Assembly: GCA_025890175.1 (NCBI GenBank)
Contig: JANPYM010000002.1
Coordinates: forward strand, 1,626,091 to 1,690,090
DNA: 64,000 nt
Reading direction: 5' to 3'
Source of the DNA: Ciborinia camelliae
Lineage: Eukaryota; Ascomycota; Leotiomycetes; Helotiales; Sclerotiniaceae
Shown here: positions 11,396 through 22,140 of the stretch, piece after piece
How the letters are laid out: each line of letters opens with the position of its first letter
Numbering within the stretch: the stretch's first letter is position 1
Program-made: the position numbers and the translations under genes
Notes under the pieces: model-generated
Database searches by the model: none
Told to the model about the DNA's origin: nothing
What the model saw: the letters and a program-made list of their open reading frames with translations, nothing else

Positions 11396-11940
11396 CGTCT
11401 GAAACCTCGCCCATTGGCGCTAATGCGTCTAACCCCTTCCAACAATTAGATGGTCCACGTCGTGCCCTCAAACCCAAACCTCAGCTCCGCCCCGAAGGCG
11501 CACAAGGAGTCCCTTCCACGCCCCCATCCCACTCCCACCCAGCTTCTTCCAACTCCTGCATCCCCGTCACCACCCCATCCCCGCAACCCCGCTCCCAAAC
11601 CCAAACACCCACCCCGCTCCGCAAATCCCTCCGGAGCAGTTCAATTGGCAGCAACATCTCCTTCGAAATAAAAGGAAACAAAAGCAGACCCGGAAGTATA
11701 GGCGGAAGCGGTATTAGTCTCGGTGTAGGACGTGCTGTAGGTGGTGTAGTGTCCGGGCTAGGAGAGGGTATTAGGGGAAAAGAAGATGTGTATGTTAGTG
11801 ATGGGGCTAGGAGTCAAGGGGACAGTAGTGCGAGTGCTAATGATACGGGGAAGGAAAATGGGAAAGAGAGTGGGAGTGGAAGTATGAGGGTCTTTGGAGG
11901 GGCGTTGAGGAGGAAGTCTGGGAAGAAAGGGGGTTGGTAA
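11396..11940 (+). pseudogene. Repeated C-terminal fragment of the lipase (probable assembly artefact)
   Basis: This 545-nt stretch encodes the last roughly 181 residues of the lipase tail (SETSPIGANASNPFQ to KKGGW) with the same stop. It has no start, promoter or catalytic domain, and its 5' edge is the sequence gap. It should not be counted as a gene. Confidence 0.92.
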
Positions 11941-13127
11941 TTTCACTGAACGAGAGAGAGAAGAATTAGGAAGGGTTGGATATACGATGGTTGTAATTGG
12001 GTAAATACCAGAGCTCAGTACTTTGACTGGCTCATTAATCGTCAAGATTAACTAATAAAATCTTGATAGGTACGTTTGTATATAGGATGGAAGAAAAGGC
12101 AAGATGAGACTAGAATGATCGGATCAGATTATAGGAGAATCCGTTGGATCGAAGCTTGGGTATGGAAAGATGAGATGAGAGTCGTTTTTATAAATGGTAG
12201 AAAGGCACAAAACAAACAGTACAGTAGGTATCCACAAGAATACATAGGTATATAATACCAGATCTTCAATCTCGTTTTCCCAGCAGTAGTGATTGATTGA
12301 TTGATTGATTGATCTGCTAGGGATCAAATCAGCCAGACTCGAAAATGCACTCACTGTGTGTAATTTTCCCAATGATCTCTCAATACGCGAAGCGAAGCAA
12401 ATATACATGAAAGGTCACCGGGAGTTTTTTTTCCATACCTCTAGGGAAATTCTTGATTAGATGCTGGAGGCTCACCGGGAGCTTCGACTTGGAATGCTCG
12501 GAAGCTAGCTCACCGGGAACACCTTTCCCGGTGATCCTACCGCATCTTTCAGAGCTCACCGGGCGTGGGGTAATCTCAACAAATCATCGCACCCGACACT
12601 TCTTCACTGGCAGTTCACATGAAAAAAAAAAACAAATTCGGCTTGATATTTACTAGGTAGAGTATAGATTTTTGGTTTTCTTCTTTGGTTTTCTTTTTCT
12701 TTTTCTTTTTCAGAAGAATGCACGACACAATTCAGTCCGTCTATTTTCCGTTATGTGTATTTGTATTGATATATAGGTAGGCAGCTACTATTTAGAGTAT
12801 CCAATTCTGATCCAATTCTCATCCTATTGATTGGGTTATCTAGACAATCCATTGTTAATGATTTACTTTACTATCCTTCTCCACCCATGCCTTAAAGATA
12901 CAATGCACCAAAGTGTAACCGCAAACCTGATCCCCATTCCCTGATTCCCCATTCCCTGATTCCTCATTCACCTATCACAACCGGTAATAGTCTAGGTAGG
13001 CAAGATGGGCTCGACCTCGGGTCTATTAAACTCCAGATGAGACGTCATTGCCGGCAACGATGCTAGTCATACACGATGAGCTTGTTAAGTGTGTCGCCAA
13101 AGGTTGGACAATCAAGGTATCGAATTC
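11396..13127 (+). repeat. Second copy of the gap-flanking 1.73 kb duplication
   Basis: The segment starts directly after the N run, inside lipase coding sequence, and matches 9653-11385. It ends at GAATTC 13122-13127, after which unique sequence continues into the MFS gene. See the first copy for the single homopolymer difference. Confidence 0.95.
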
Positions 13128-13168
13128 TGTTGACAAAGCTCGAGCCCCATCCATCATCATACTCGCAT

Positions 13169-14852
13169 CTACAAATCCTGCACCTCAGTTTTGGCATCGC
13201 CAATCTTCTTCCCCTGCTTTCCCCCTGGCGTCTCCAATCCAAAAGTGACCAATAGCGCCACTCCCATAAGTCCCACACCCCCAATACTATACGCAACTTC
13301 CCTCCCTGCCCACCAATAAACACTCGTGAATAATAATGGTCCTACACCTCTCCCAAGTTGTCCCCAACTGCGTAGATTACCAAGCTTACCACCTCTTTCA
13401 TCCTCGCCTGCTTCAAACGAACTGAGGGCATTGAGACCAGTGACTACTGTTGCAGTTGTGACCGCAAGGAGAGTAGTAGCTAGATAGAGACCAGCTACGG
13501 TGTTGATGCGGGCAAGGAGAAAGAGCGCTCCGAGACATGATACTACACCTATGCGAACGGAAAGGAGAGGAGGAAGTCGTCGAGTCACGCCACCTTGGAG
13601 AAGAGAGGCTACAAGACCCATGTATCCTAGAAGACGACCATTGAGAGCGGATGTATAGCCGAAAAGGTCGTATGTCATAAAGGGAAGGGAAAATTCCATA
13701 CCCGAGAAAAATAAAATGAATGAAAGATGAGTGAGGTTGAGTAGGAAGTGGGAGTTCGTTCTGCCCTGCTTCTTCGCCCCATCAGTACTCTTAGATACCA
13801 TCTTAGCTTGCGTCTTCTCCATCGAAGAACCGGCTGCCTTGGTAACTCCGTTTGTAGCAGCCGGCTCCTGATTTAACTTAGCCTGCGCAACCTTACTAGG
13901 CAGCGTCTCTGGCAAATACATATACAAATATAATGTTTCAGTCACAATCAAAAACAACGAAAACCCAGCAGCAGTAGCAAAAGGGTTTGCCTGCACAGTA
14001 CTAATCGTACTTAGCCAAGCACCCAATGCAGGCCCAAATGTAAAGCTTATGCTAAAACATATTCCCACCAACGCCATTGTTGCCCCGCGTTGTTTCTCAT
14101 CTGATATATCTGTAGCAATGGCAATTGCTAGTTGAACATTGCCTTCTGAGAGTCCGCCCACGACGCGCGAGAGGAGAAAGGTGCGGAAATCGGTGGCGCA
14201 AACCCATAGGAGAACGCTGAGAATATTGCCGGTCATGCTGGCGAGGAGAGCTGTGCGACGACCATATTTATCTGAGAGGGTGCCGATTATGGGGGAGGCA
14301 AGAGCTTGGAGGAGACTGTGAAGGATATTAGCAAAGTCGGGTCGAAGAGAACCGCAGGATGATAATTGCGCACGAGAATAAACTCCCCAGAGCTCCACCC
14401 AGTAATACGATATCATATCGAGAGTCGATCGGCTTTGCGAATGATGCCTTATAGGTATTGAGATATGTCAGGATATGTGCGAGGAGTGTAGGAGACTCTG
14501 ATGATGATGAAAATGTCGTTGGCGCCTCGAGACTACTTTACTATTAGCCATTTCTCCTCATAGTTAGAACCCAAAAGAACCCACTTCCTATAGAACTCCA
14601 ATAGCTTTGGAAATAATGGTAATATGAATGTGAATCTGCCAGAGTAGCGCGTCAGCCCGCTATCATTCAGCTTGCTTGTTTCATTTGGAAAGCATATCAT
14701 ACGAGATCTAGAATCGACGAGTTAGCTACATTCTGCTATGTTTTCCGATTGAATCTGCCAGTATTATGAAAACATACCAAATCTAATAAGAGCGAAAAGA
14801 AAACCACTCTCAACACCTTCTTTCTCGTCGCTGGATCTACCGGCGCAGCCAT
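13169..14852 (-). CDS. Major facilitator superfamily transporter (TetA/MFSD10-like), with a putative 5-nt exon
   Basis: Proposed exons on the minus strand are 14852-14778, 14707-14703 (5 nt), 14635-14585, 14532-14374 and 14315-13169, giving 478 aa. Motif A, GTLSDKYGRRTAL, is present after TM2, with many hydrophobic segments in two halves separated by a Lys/Gln-rich cytoplasmic loop (about residues 255-300). Exon 1 ends ..FFSLLLDL and exon 3 begins FTFILPLFP. The MFS pattern LDL-IS-FTFILPLFP is restored only if the 5 nt ATCTC, which lies between AG and GT, is spliced in. Without it the frame shifts to a stop within 16 codons. The acceptor of exon 4 has two options 3 nt apart. This is probably a proton-driven efflux carrier in a cell membrane; the substrate is unknown. 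Its 3' end faces the lipase gene. Confidence 0.82.
14703..14707 (-). other. Putative 5-nt micro-exon of the MFS gene
   Basis: On the minus strand the 5 nt ATCTC are preceded by TTCTAG and followed by GTATGA, giving flanking introns of 70 bp (14708-14777) and 67 bp (14636-14702). Together with the next exon's first base they encode Ile-Ser. That completes the conserved first transmembrane segment and corrects the phase for all downstream exons. Confidence 0.65.
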
Positions 14853-16977
14853 TCCGAGAATGTTTTGTATCCTCTCTCAATATCTCAATGTTTCAATCCA
14901 AGCTATACTTTCCTGAAGCTTCTCCCAGATCTGCACAATGAAGAAGTCACCTGTAACCAAAAGTTCCCCAACAAATCAAAAGCGAACGACGAATATCTCT
15001 CTACACAGTAGAAGAAAGTATCAGAGAAGAAGAAAATTGTATGATTAGTTATTAAACAATAGGATGGTGGTAAGTTTATATGTACAGCAGTATCATTCTC
15101 CAAACTTTATGTACGGATACCTACTAGAGTTAGTTACCTTACACGGTACACATCCATCTTACGGTCGTATCATGGTGGGACTTGCCTTACGAGCTTTGCC
15201 CCTGCCATTACTCCTTACGACTCACGAGCTCCTTCATCTTCATATATTATTTGATTCATGTTAAGTGCTCTTCTCCACAACTATGGAACGTTCCGTTCGG
15301 TCCGTTACTACGTTCGCTCCCAAGTTCCGAGTTCCGAGCCCCTCGAAACCTCGAATTCGGCATCACGCTAAAAGGAGTGACATGCTTCCCACGCTTCCAT
15401 ATTCCCGCCCGCCCTAAAGAATTCCACGAAAGGCCGGCCCAGCACCCGCTTCTTCTCGATAGAACTCACATAAAAACTTAAAGCGCTAATCCCAAGAAGT
15501 GCCCAAAACTTTTAGACATTAAATTAAAGAAAGAAATACTGAGATTTTATTAAGCAATCATCTAATCTATCTAGTGTTCTAATCTTTAACTCAATATAGA
15601 TTTTAAAACATCTTGTATGTTCCCATGACCGTTGGCGATATTCATGATATATATAATATTATCCATACTCGTATTTGATGTCAAATATATGATGTTGCCG
15701 TGGCCTCTTGTACGAGAGTACGAGAGTGAGTACAACCCGATTGTACGACTGTATCGAGCGAGAGAGCGCTGGTATTGTATGGCTAATGGAAGGACATGAA
15801 GTTTGTATACAATGTGTAGATAGGTGGGTTGGCTAAGGTTCGCCGTGGTAATACAATACCTACCTAGATACCTACGCAAATATAGTAAGTGGACATGGAT
15901 CGAGATGATGATGGATTGATTCCCTAATTATTGATGGAAATCATTATTCATGCCCGCCATCTCCATCTCGCTTATCCATTATATCCCTAAGGATGACCTC
16001 GAGCTTGATCGGATGGATATTCCGTTATGGCTATTGTAAATAGAAAGATATATAACGATCTAGTAGAATATAGATTATTCGCCTTTTATCATTTATATAT
16101 ATATAGCATTAAGTAATTACATCTATAAATGTTCCTTTTCTTACAAATTCTAAATAATCAATTAAATGTTCTCTAGATATAGTCATTTAGTTACCTACAT
16201 CTCTTGCTGGCTGACACTGGACTGGACTGAACTCTAGACGAGATGTAACAAGGCAGCGGCTCCACCGGAGTCCGGAACAAGAGAGGGAGGATCTTGGAAC
16301 TTATACCTACCTAGGTAGGTATATATTGTGGGCATCTAAAGAGGACAAAAAAATCCTCCCCAACTATTCCTAGTTTCTTGCTTCACTCACTAACCACCCA
16401 TCCATCTCACGTCTTACAAGTTTAAACCCCCACTCATGATCTGAACTTCAAATCTTCAACCAGCTTCTTCTCTCCACCCATCCGATCTATAATTATAGGT
16501 ATCCAACACTAATACATCCACCCATTCGTTTGCCCCAAGGTACAACACAAATGTCACAACAAGAACGCGACCTGAAACTTGGGGTATAGTTCTATTCCTT
16601 CACATCTCGTCCACATACATACAATAATTTATTTTCCTTCGCTATTACCAAGTCAATATCATCACCATGAAATCCTCGATAATATGCCAACACCTTGTGA
16701 CGGAAAAATGCCACAGAGATTTCCCTTCGTTCAACTTTTCATGGAATAGGAGAAGACGGGTATGCTTTATCATCATAAATCTCAACCACCAATGAGGAAA
16801 AAAACAATAGGTATCTTCCCATATCTCTTTAAAAACAAGAAATCCCATGCCATATACCATAATTCAGAATCAAGAAAAATGATATATCTTTCGTAAGTTC
16901 TTTCCACAATTCATCACATTCCAGTTGCCCATCCATCGGGAACGGAAAATCATGTATTAGTACCCGTAGCATATTTC
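14853..16977. other. Intergenic region with palindromic repeat, no gene recognised
   Basis: About 2.1 kb between the MFS promoter side and the LAG1 3' end. Only short frames without family features occur. The left end should hold the MFS promoter and the right end the LAG1 3' UTR. Confidence 0.5.
16305..16320. repeat. Perfect 16-bp palindrome ACCTACCTAGGTAGGT
   Basis: The palindrome extends to 18 bp with the flanking T and A. Variants of it recur through the intergenic regions of the window. Confidence 0.9.
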
Positions 16978-18584
16978 CTAAACGCCTTTGTCACACCCAA
17001 TCCTGCCTAACAATTCCTTTCTATCGCTGTGTCCCGGTATGCTTACACCGCTCGCACTACTCGTAGTTTTCTTATATCGGCTATTTATCGATGTTCTTCC
17101 CTTAAAATTTAGCTCTTCGACGCCTACTTCTTCCTCATATGGCTCTCCTTCCAATAAGCGAACTTCCTCCTTCAAGGGTTCGTCATTCAAATCAACATCT
17201 TCCTCTTCGTTGTCACTTCGGGTATCATCTGCTTGACCGCCCTTAATGACTTTGATAGCAACTTGAAGAATCATCCAAAACCACATTAGTGTGATACCTT
17301 GAAGGAACAACAAGGCGCTGAGGAATCCCCATTTGATATTGTTGTTCCAACAAACGACCCCGACAGGATCTTGAAATGGCTTGAAGAGGTGACCAAAGCG
17401 ATCGGGAGCCGGGAAAGGACCCGAGATAGAACCGTCTTTACCCTGATAGCAACCATAGGTGATTACTCTTGGAATATCCGCCCAGACGGAATAGCAGATA
17501 ATGAGATAGAAAACATGACGGGCCGCTACCCAAGAGAGCATGAAAAGGCCGAACATAAAATCGCATAACTTATCGTATCCGAGATATTTGAGACATTTTG
17601 CAGCCTAGGGAACTTGTTGTCAGCTTTCGTAAACTGATGGGGGGAGGGTGCTTACTGGAAAGAAAAGATCAACTACATCCATCAAACAAAGAATTACATT
17701 GGCAACTTTCGTTTGGTGATAACCATAACTTGTGAAAATCAACGCAGTTGTAACAATGTGATGTGTAAACATCTGCCAATGGTCCTTTCGGCGTGCCTCG
17801 ATGTTGATAACCAGAATTTGTTGAAGCCAGAATGCATATTGGACGAGTATATACCACTTTCGAAGTCCACCAACCTCGCGATTGGGCCAATTAGTCCATA
17901 GCTCACTCAAATTCCACCAGTAATCCGAGTTGACGTATATGTACTATCTATATGTTAGCGAGGATAATTCTCGAGAGCATGTTAGATTCAAGCTAACCAT
18001 TCCCAACGTCCAAAACACAGAATAATAGATCATAAGCCAAGCCTGCTCAGCAAATCTCGTCTCATCTCTCGCATTCTTCACCCCGCCCTTTCTCGCCAAC
18101 GGCCTCAAGATATAATCCATGAAAGCAGCGCGTAGGCCCGTGAAGATCACAATCCAGTAGAACACTAGCCAAGCATCATTCCAGCCCGCGCAGTACTCAC
18201 CAGACTCCGGGTTAAAATAGGAAAGTTCGAAGAATTTGCGAGTATGTCTGCGGGCTTTTGGAAAGCAAATGTGCGTTAAGGAAAGGAGCATTAAAAGGTT
18301 GACAGATAGTCCTAGGGCCAATTGTCAGAGAAAATTCTACAGATCAACTACTGCAAGGGAATTTTACCAGTTTGATGGTCCACAATAAATCTGCAGATGA
18401 TATCCAGAGGGCTATCATCTTTCCTTTTGCCCTTTCTTTTGCCCATCAATGGACGAGCTGAATATTCCGTTGGATTGTCGAGTTTCTTTTCTATGGGAAT
18501 AGGGACTCCATTTTGATGTGCCCATTCTGGCGCAGCTTCGTTTGTCCCATCTTGAATCGTATCGATCGGGAAATTTGGGTTCAT
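16978..18584 (-). CDS. LAG1: Ceramide synthase (TLC-domain protein)
   Basis: Exons 18584-18368, 18311-17998, 17943-17656 and 17604-16978 join in frame with three 51-56 bp GT..AG introns to give 481 aa. The TLC (TRAM/LAG1/CLN8) domain is clear. The Lag1 motif HWQMFTHHIVTT carries the His-His pair (residues 238-239), followed by YGYHQTKVANVILCLMDVVDLFFP. At least six hydrophobic segments are visible, with a hydrophilic N-terminus and an acidic tail (EEEDVDLNDEP) ending in a basic stretch. The enzyme acylates sphingoid bases with acyl-CoA in the ER membrane to make ceramide. The start at 18584 (MNPNFPID) is the first ATG of the open frame. Fungi often carry two paralogues (LAG1/LAC1 or BAR1), and I cannot say which this is. 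Confidence 0.93.
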
Positions 18585-20184
18585 GGCGACTTGAGACAAG
18601 AAGGAGGGGAAGGTAAATTTTCGAACTGGTAGTTTGACAATTGTTGAGGTTCAATCGAGTGAGGAATACATATATTTCTCTCTCAATTGTCCTTCGAAAA
18701 CCGAGTCTTCAAATGAATGAATATATCATAGAATATCTTACGTTTCGTATGTAATAGGAGAATACCGGATTCGAGTCAAAACGAATGTGGGTTAGGGACA
18801 GTATACAATTGAAAGATGGATGGATGGATGGATGGATGGATGGGACAGTTTTGATGTATCTGGCAGGGCAAGAGAAGGCGGTGAATATTTTTCAGTGTTC
18901 CGATTCAATGCTGGGCTCAGTGCTGTACTTTTTTTTTTGACGAGCGATTTGCAGCAACAGGTGGATTCAGGTTGTATGGAGCCAATTTGGTGAGTGGTGG
19001 CTGCAGCGTCACAATAATTGGAAGTTATAGTAAAGAAGGGGTTTTACATTTTAGAGGTGGTCCGATCGACGAATCAAAATTATGATACTGTCATCACCTC
19101 ACCTGCAATGATCAATTACCATGCAAGTCCAATTCAAGATGAATGGCATTCCAATTACAACTGCAATTGTTGATGTGTGAAGAGAGAAAGACGACATCCA
19201 GATGATATACATAGTACCGCGCGTACCTTGTTAAGTTGTGAGGTAGGTAGGTACCTACTACTACAGTCATGTAGATGGATGTGCATTTTACATACAGTAC
19301 CTACCTATGGATGCCAGTATCAACTTTCGAGTGACAAGGTTTGGTCGATGGATTAGGGTGGCATTATTGGTGGAAGATGAAGGCTGCATCCTTCGAAACT
19401 ATAGTAATAACTGGGTATCTTTCTTGTTTCTATTAGGAGGTGGGTACACAGTGCATACTTGACCCACTGGTTAATAGTGCTAAGTGGTTATCTTGACTTC
19501 TATCTGAATTCCACGATCACTTTTTTCTTCGGAATGCTACTTTACGGGAGTCCCCCTCTTTGATTTGCATTAAGCGTTCTAGGGTCGAGATAAACTACCA
19601 CTCACGAGTCACATACCGGCACTTATTAAGACTCAAGAGGCCAGAGGCCACATTATTTAGCTACCTAGCTACCTAGCAGGTAAGTAATAGTTTGAATTCA
19701 TTAATTGACTTGAAGAGCAGAGAGAACTTGGAAGGCTATCTATCTTCTAGAGGTTACAAGGAGGAGTGCATCATGCAAGTATCGTACCGCGCCACTATGC
19801 GCACAACACAATATCTTTTTCGTGAGGAGCTTTCTTCGGGATTTACATGTTTCATTAACCCTTCAGTATCAGTTAAACCCCTGACCTAGATAGGAAGCTT
19901 CACCAAAAAAAATTTGGCAGAAAAGATTTATTGAATATAAACCGGCGAGTTATATATCGAATATGAATTTGCTTCATGTAAAGGGGAAGGCACCATTATT
20001 AAAACAAGCAACCCATCCCAAGAAAGACCCACAGAAACCCCATCCTAATAATACCAATTTACAAATTAACCCATAAACCCCCATAAATATTTGTTGACCA
20101 TTGAAAGTTGTACTGCAGAAACCAGATGGCACTGTGCGTCAATAGCTTCTTGGTGCCACCCTCTGACCATAGCATCCATCCTAA
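18585..20184. other. Intergenic region with GATG microsatellite, no gene recognised
   Basis: The LAG1 promoter side lies at the left. A (GATG)n tract lies at 18815-18842. TACCTAGCTACCTAGCAGGTA repeats occur near 19661-19681. No coding frame with family features is seen. Confidence 0.5.
18815..18842 (+). repeat. (GATG)n microsatellite
   Basis: About seven tandem GGAT/GATG units lie roughly 230 bp upstream of the LAG1 start codon. Confidence 0.9.
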
Positions 20185-21250
20185 CTAGTTATTTTGTTGA
20201 CTGTTGAGGATTCGGAGAATGGACAAAAACAGGTTGATGATGTCAAGGTAAAGACTGATAGCTGCCGCGATCTCTTCTTCCACATGATAATGGCTCATGA
20301 TGAGTTGGGTATCAACAAGAATGTAGCCGCAAAAGATGAGGGCTGCGATACCAGAATAAATCAACTCGACGGTACTATTTCCTGGGAAAAACATTGCCAT
20401 AAATCCAAAGAGGATCAATGCCCAGAGTCCACCAAACAGATATGGCATCCATGACGTAAAATCATACTTGGTCTGGCAGGCGAATAGGGTGAGTGCAACA
20501 AATATTCCGGCGGTAAGCAAAACGGCCTGAAGGACAATGCGGGAATCGAATGCCGACACGATGACCGAAATTGAGTATGCTTCGAGCGCTGTGAATCCTC
20601 CGAGGAATAGTAGGTTGGTTGGATAAGACTTTCGCTTCCAATACGTCAAGAGCATGAAGCCGATCGCCCCGAAAAGCTACAAATGTCAGTATAGCCCAAG
20701 TATTTCTGTAATCCAACATACCGAAGTCCATAACATCCAAATGTTTGACTGAATCCAGTTTTTGTAGGATTCGCTGAAGAAGGAAATTGAGCTTAGAGCA
20801 GCTGTGGCGATGAGTTGGACAGAACTGACAAAAGGATTAGCACAACGAAAGAATCTCAGTAGAGTTGCACAATACTCACAGGATGGCATAGACCTTTCGG
20901 ACAAACTAGAAAAAATGTTAGAGCTATATTAAAATGAATCGCCGAGTTTGGGAGGGACAATAAGAACTCTCCATACCTGCATTCGAATCTCAATAGTTGC
21001 TTCAGCTACAGAACATCCAAACTACACCATTATCAGAATACAATCAATACAATCGCAAACATTTTACAGTATATACCTTGAAGTCATCCGGAATGTTGTC
21101 TTCGCTGCTTCTCGGAGGCCCTCCTATGAGTGCGTCATTATCCGCAGATGTAGAAGGTTCGGCGTAAGATGGAGGGGCTTGCGAATAATGAGCGGGATCA
21201 TCGAGCGAGTCTCGCTGGGAAGCGCGAGTGTATTTTGTGTTCGACGCCAT
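20185..21250 (-). CDS. BXI1: Bax inhibitor-1 family membrane protein (BXI1/YBH3-like)
   Basis: Five exons, 21250-21077, 21021-20977 (45 nt), 20905-20880 (26 nt), 20824-20722 and 20676-20185, give 279 aa. The N-terminus is hydrophilic and Pro/Ser-rich with a PPSYAEP motif. A core of about seven transmembrane segments follows, including FGCSVAEATIEIRMQFVRKVY, MLLTYWKRKSYPTN and the conserved end YILVDTQLIMSHYHVEEEIA..YLDIINLFLSILRIL. This is the UPF0005/TMBIM pattern; family members sit in ER, vacuolar or mitochondrial membranes and modulate calcium and cell death. All four introns are GT..AG and phases match. A tandem repeat lies in the 5' leader just upstream of the ATG. Confidence 0.93.
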
Positions 21251-21280
21251 AACTTCTTGGGTCTCAAAGAATAGTTATTG

Positions 21281-21370
21281 ATGTTTTGCGATGTTTTGCG
21301 ATGTTTTGCGATGAGATGCGATGAGATGCGATGCGAAACGATGCGGTGATGGTGATGGTGTTGGTGTTGA
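21281..21370 (+). repeat. Degenerate decamer tandem repeat in the BXI1 5' leader
   Basis: The plus strand shows ATGTTTTGCG three times, ATGAGATGCG twice, a variant ATGCGAAACG, then GGTGATGGTGATGGTGTTGGTGTT. It starts about 30 bp upstream of the BXI1 start codon, so it probably lies in the transcribed leader or core promoter. Confidence 0.85.
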
Positions 21371-22140
21371 AGAGTTGATGTAAGTCTAGATGAGGCACTG
21401 TAAAGTACCGAGGAAGCCGAATGCTGGTACTAGGTAGTAATAAACGTGGGGTGTAACCGAACATTAGCGCCTCCTCTCCTCTCCATCAGCGAGAGAAAAA
21501 AAGTGGCCGACATCATCATTTCAGGTATTTGGTATCGAATTGAACTTTCAAACTATTCAGATTAAGACATAAATTAAATTATCACTACTGTATCTTTTTT
21601 GAAAATTGAAAAGTGAGCATTTTTTACTATTTTTATTTTTGCATCCATTTAAAAAATCTTTTTTTCAAAGGTCTCAAAAGCAGAGATGTAGCTGGAGGTT
21701 GTTTGAAATAATGGAATTGTTATCATTCTTTACTAGTACAAGTTTTGAATGATCTACCGGTGTATGACATGGAGAGAAATCACAGTCAACTACAACATGT
21801 TTTGCGATTTTATGATAGTTGTATTACTCAAACAGATTATTTATCACGCATGTGCTGAAAATATGCTCAAAAGTAGCTCCATTGTCTTCAAGAATTATTG
21901 ACTTAATAAGAAAGAAATATCGATTTAGCTGCACACATTAGAAGTCAATAAGAAACTACGTTATTAGCTTTTTGAAGAGCCAGAATAAATGCAGCGCCGT
22001 CAACGACCTGCAAAAAGAAAATCCCCAGCTCCAGAAATCTGAACGAAAGCGTATGCAGCAATCGGCAGGCCTCTCCATCGCCACCAGTCATCCATCCATG
22101 TTTCCACGCATAAACACATTGCCCCTGTACATCATCACCA
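21371..22140. other. Intergenic region, nothing recognised
   Basis: AT-rich spacer between the BXI1 promoter and the CDC11 stop, with T-rich tracts near 21590-21670. No coding frame is supported. Confidence 0.5.

Larger units (their letters stand above)
10198..13168. other. Lipase-MFS intergenic region, inflated by the duplication
   Basis: Beyond the lipase stop the sequence is non-coding: a GATT microsatellite, the CACCGGGA hairpin cluster and a CT-rich tract near 10930-10970. It is then repeated in the second copy. If the duplication is an assembly artefact, the true distance between the lipase stop and the MFS stop is only about 1.2 kb. Confidence 0.6.

Noticed and set aside
11347..11400. 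An open frame running through the N gap into the lipase tail
   Set aside because: It depends on unknown bases and joins intergenic sequence to a duplicated lipase fragment, so it is not a gene.
15182..15481. A plus-strand frame of 99 codons after the MFS promoter
   Set aside because: Its composition is random, it has no family similarity, and it overlaps other equal-length frames.
18815..18842. The GATG tract considered as a CRISPR-like or regulatory array
   Set aside because: It is a plain tetranucleotide microsatellite without spacers, and the genome is eukaryotic.
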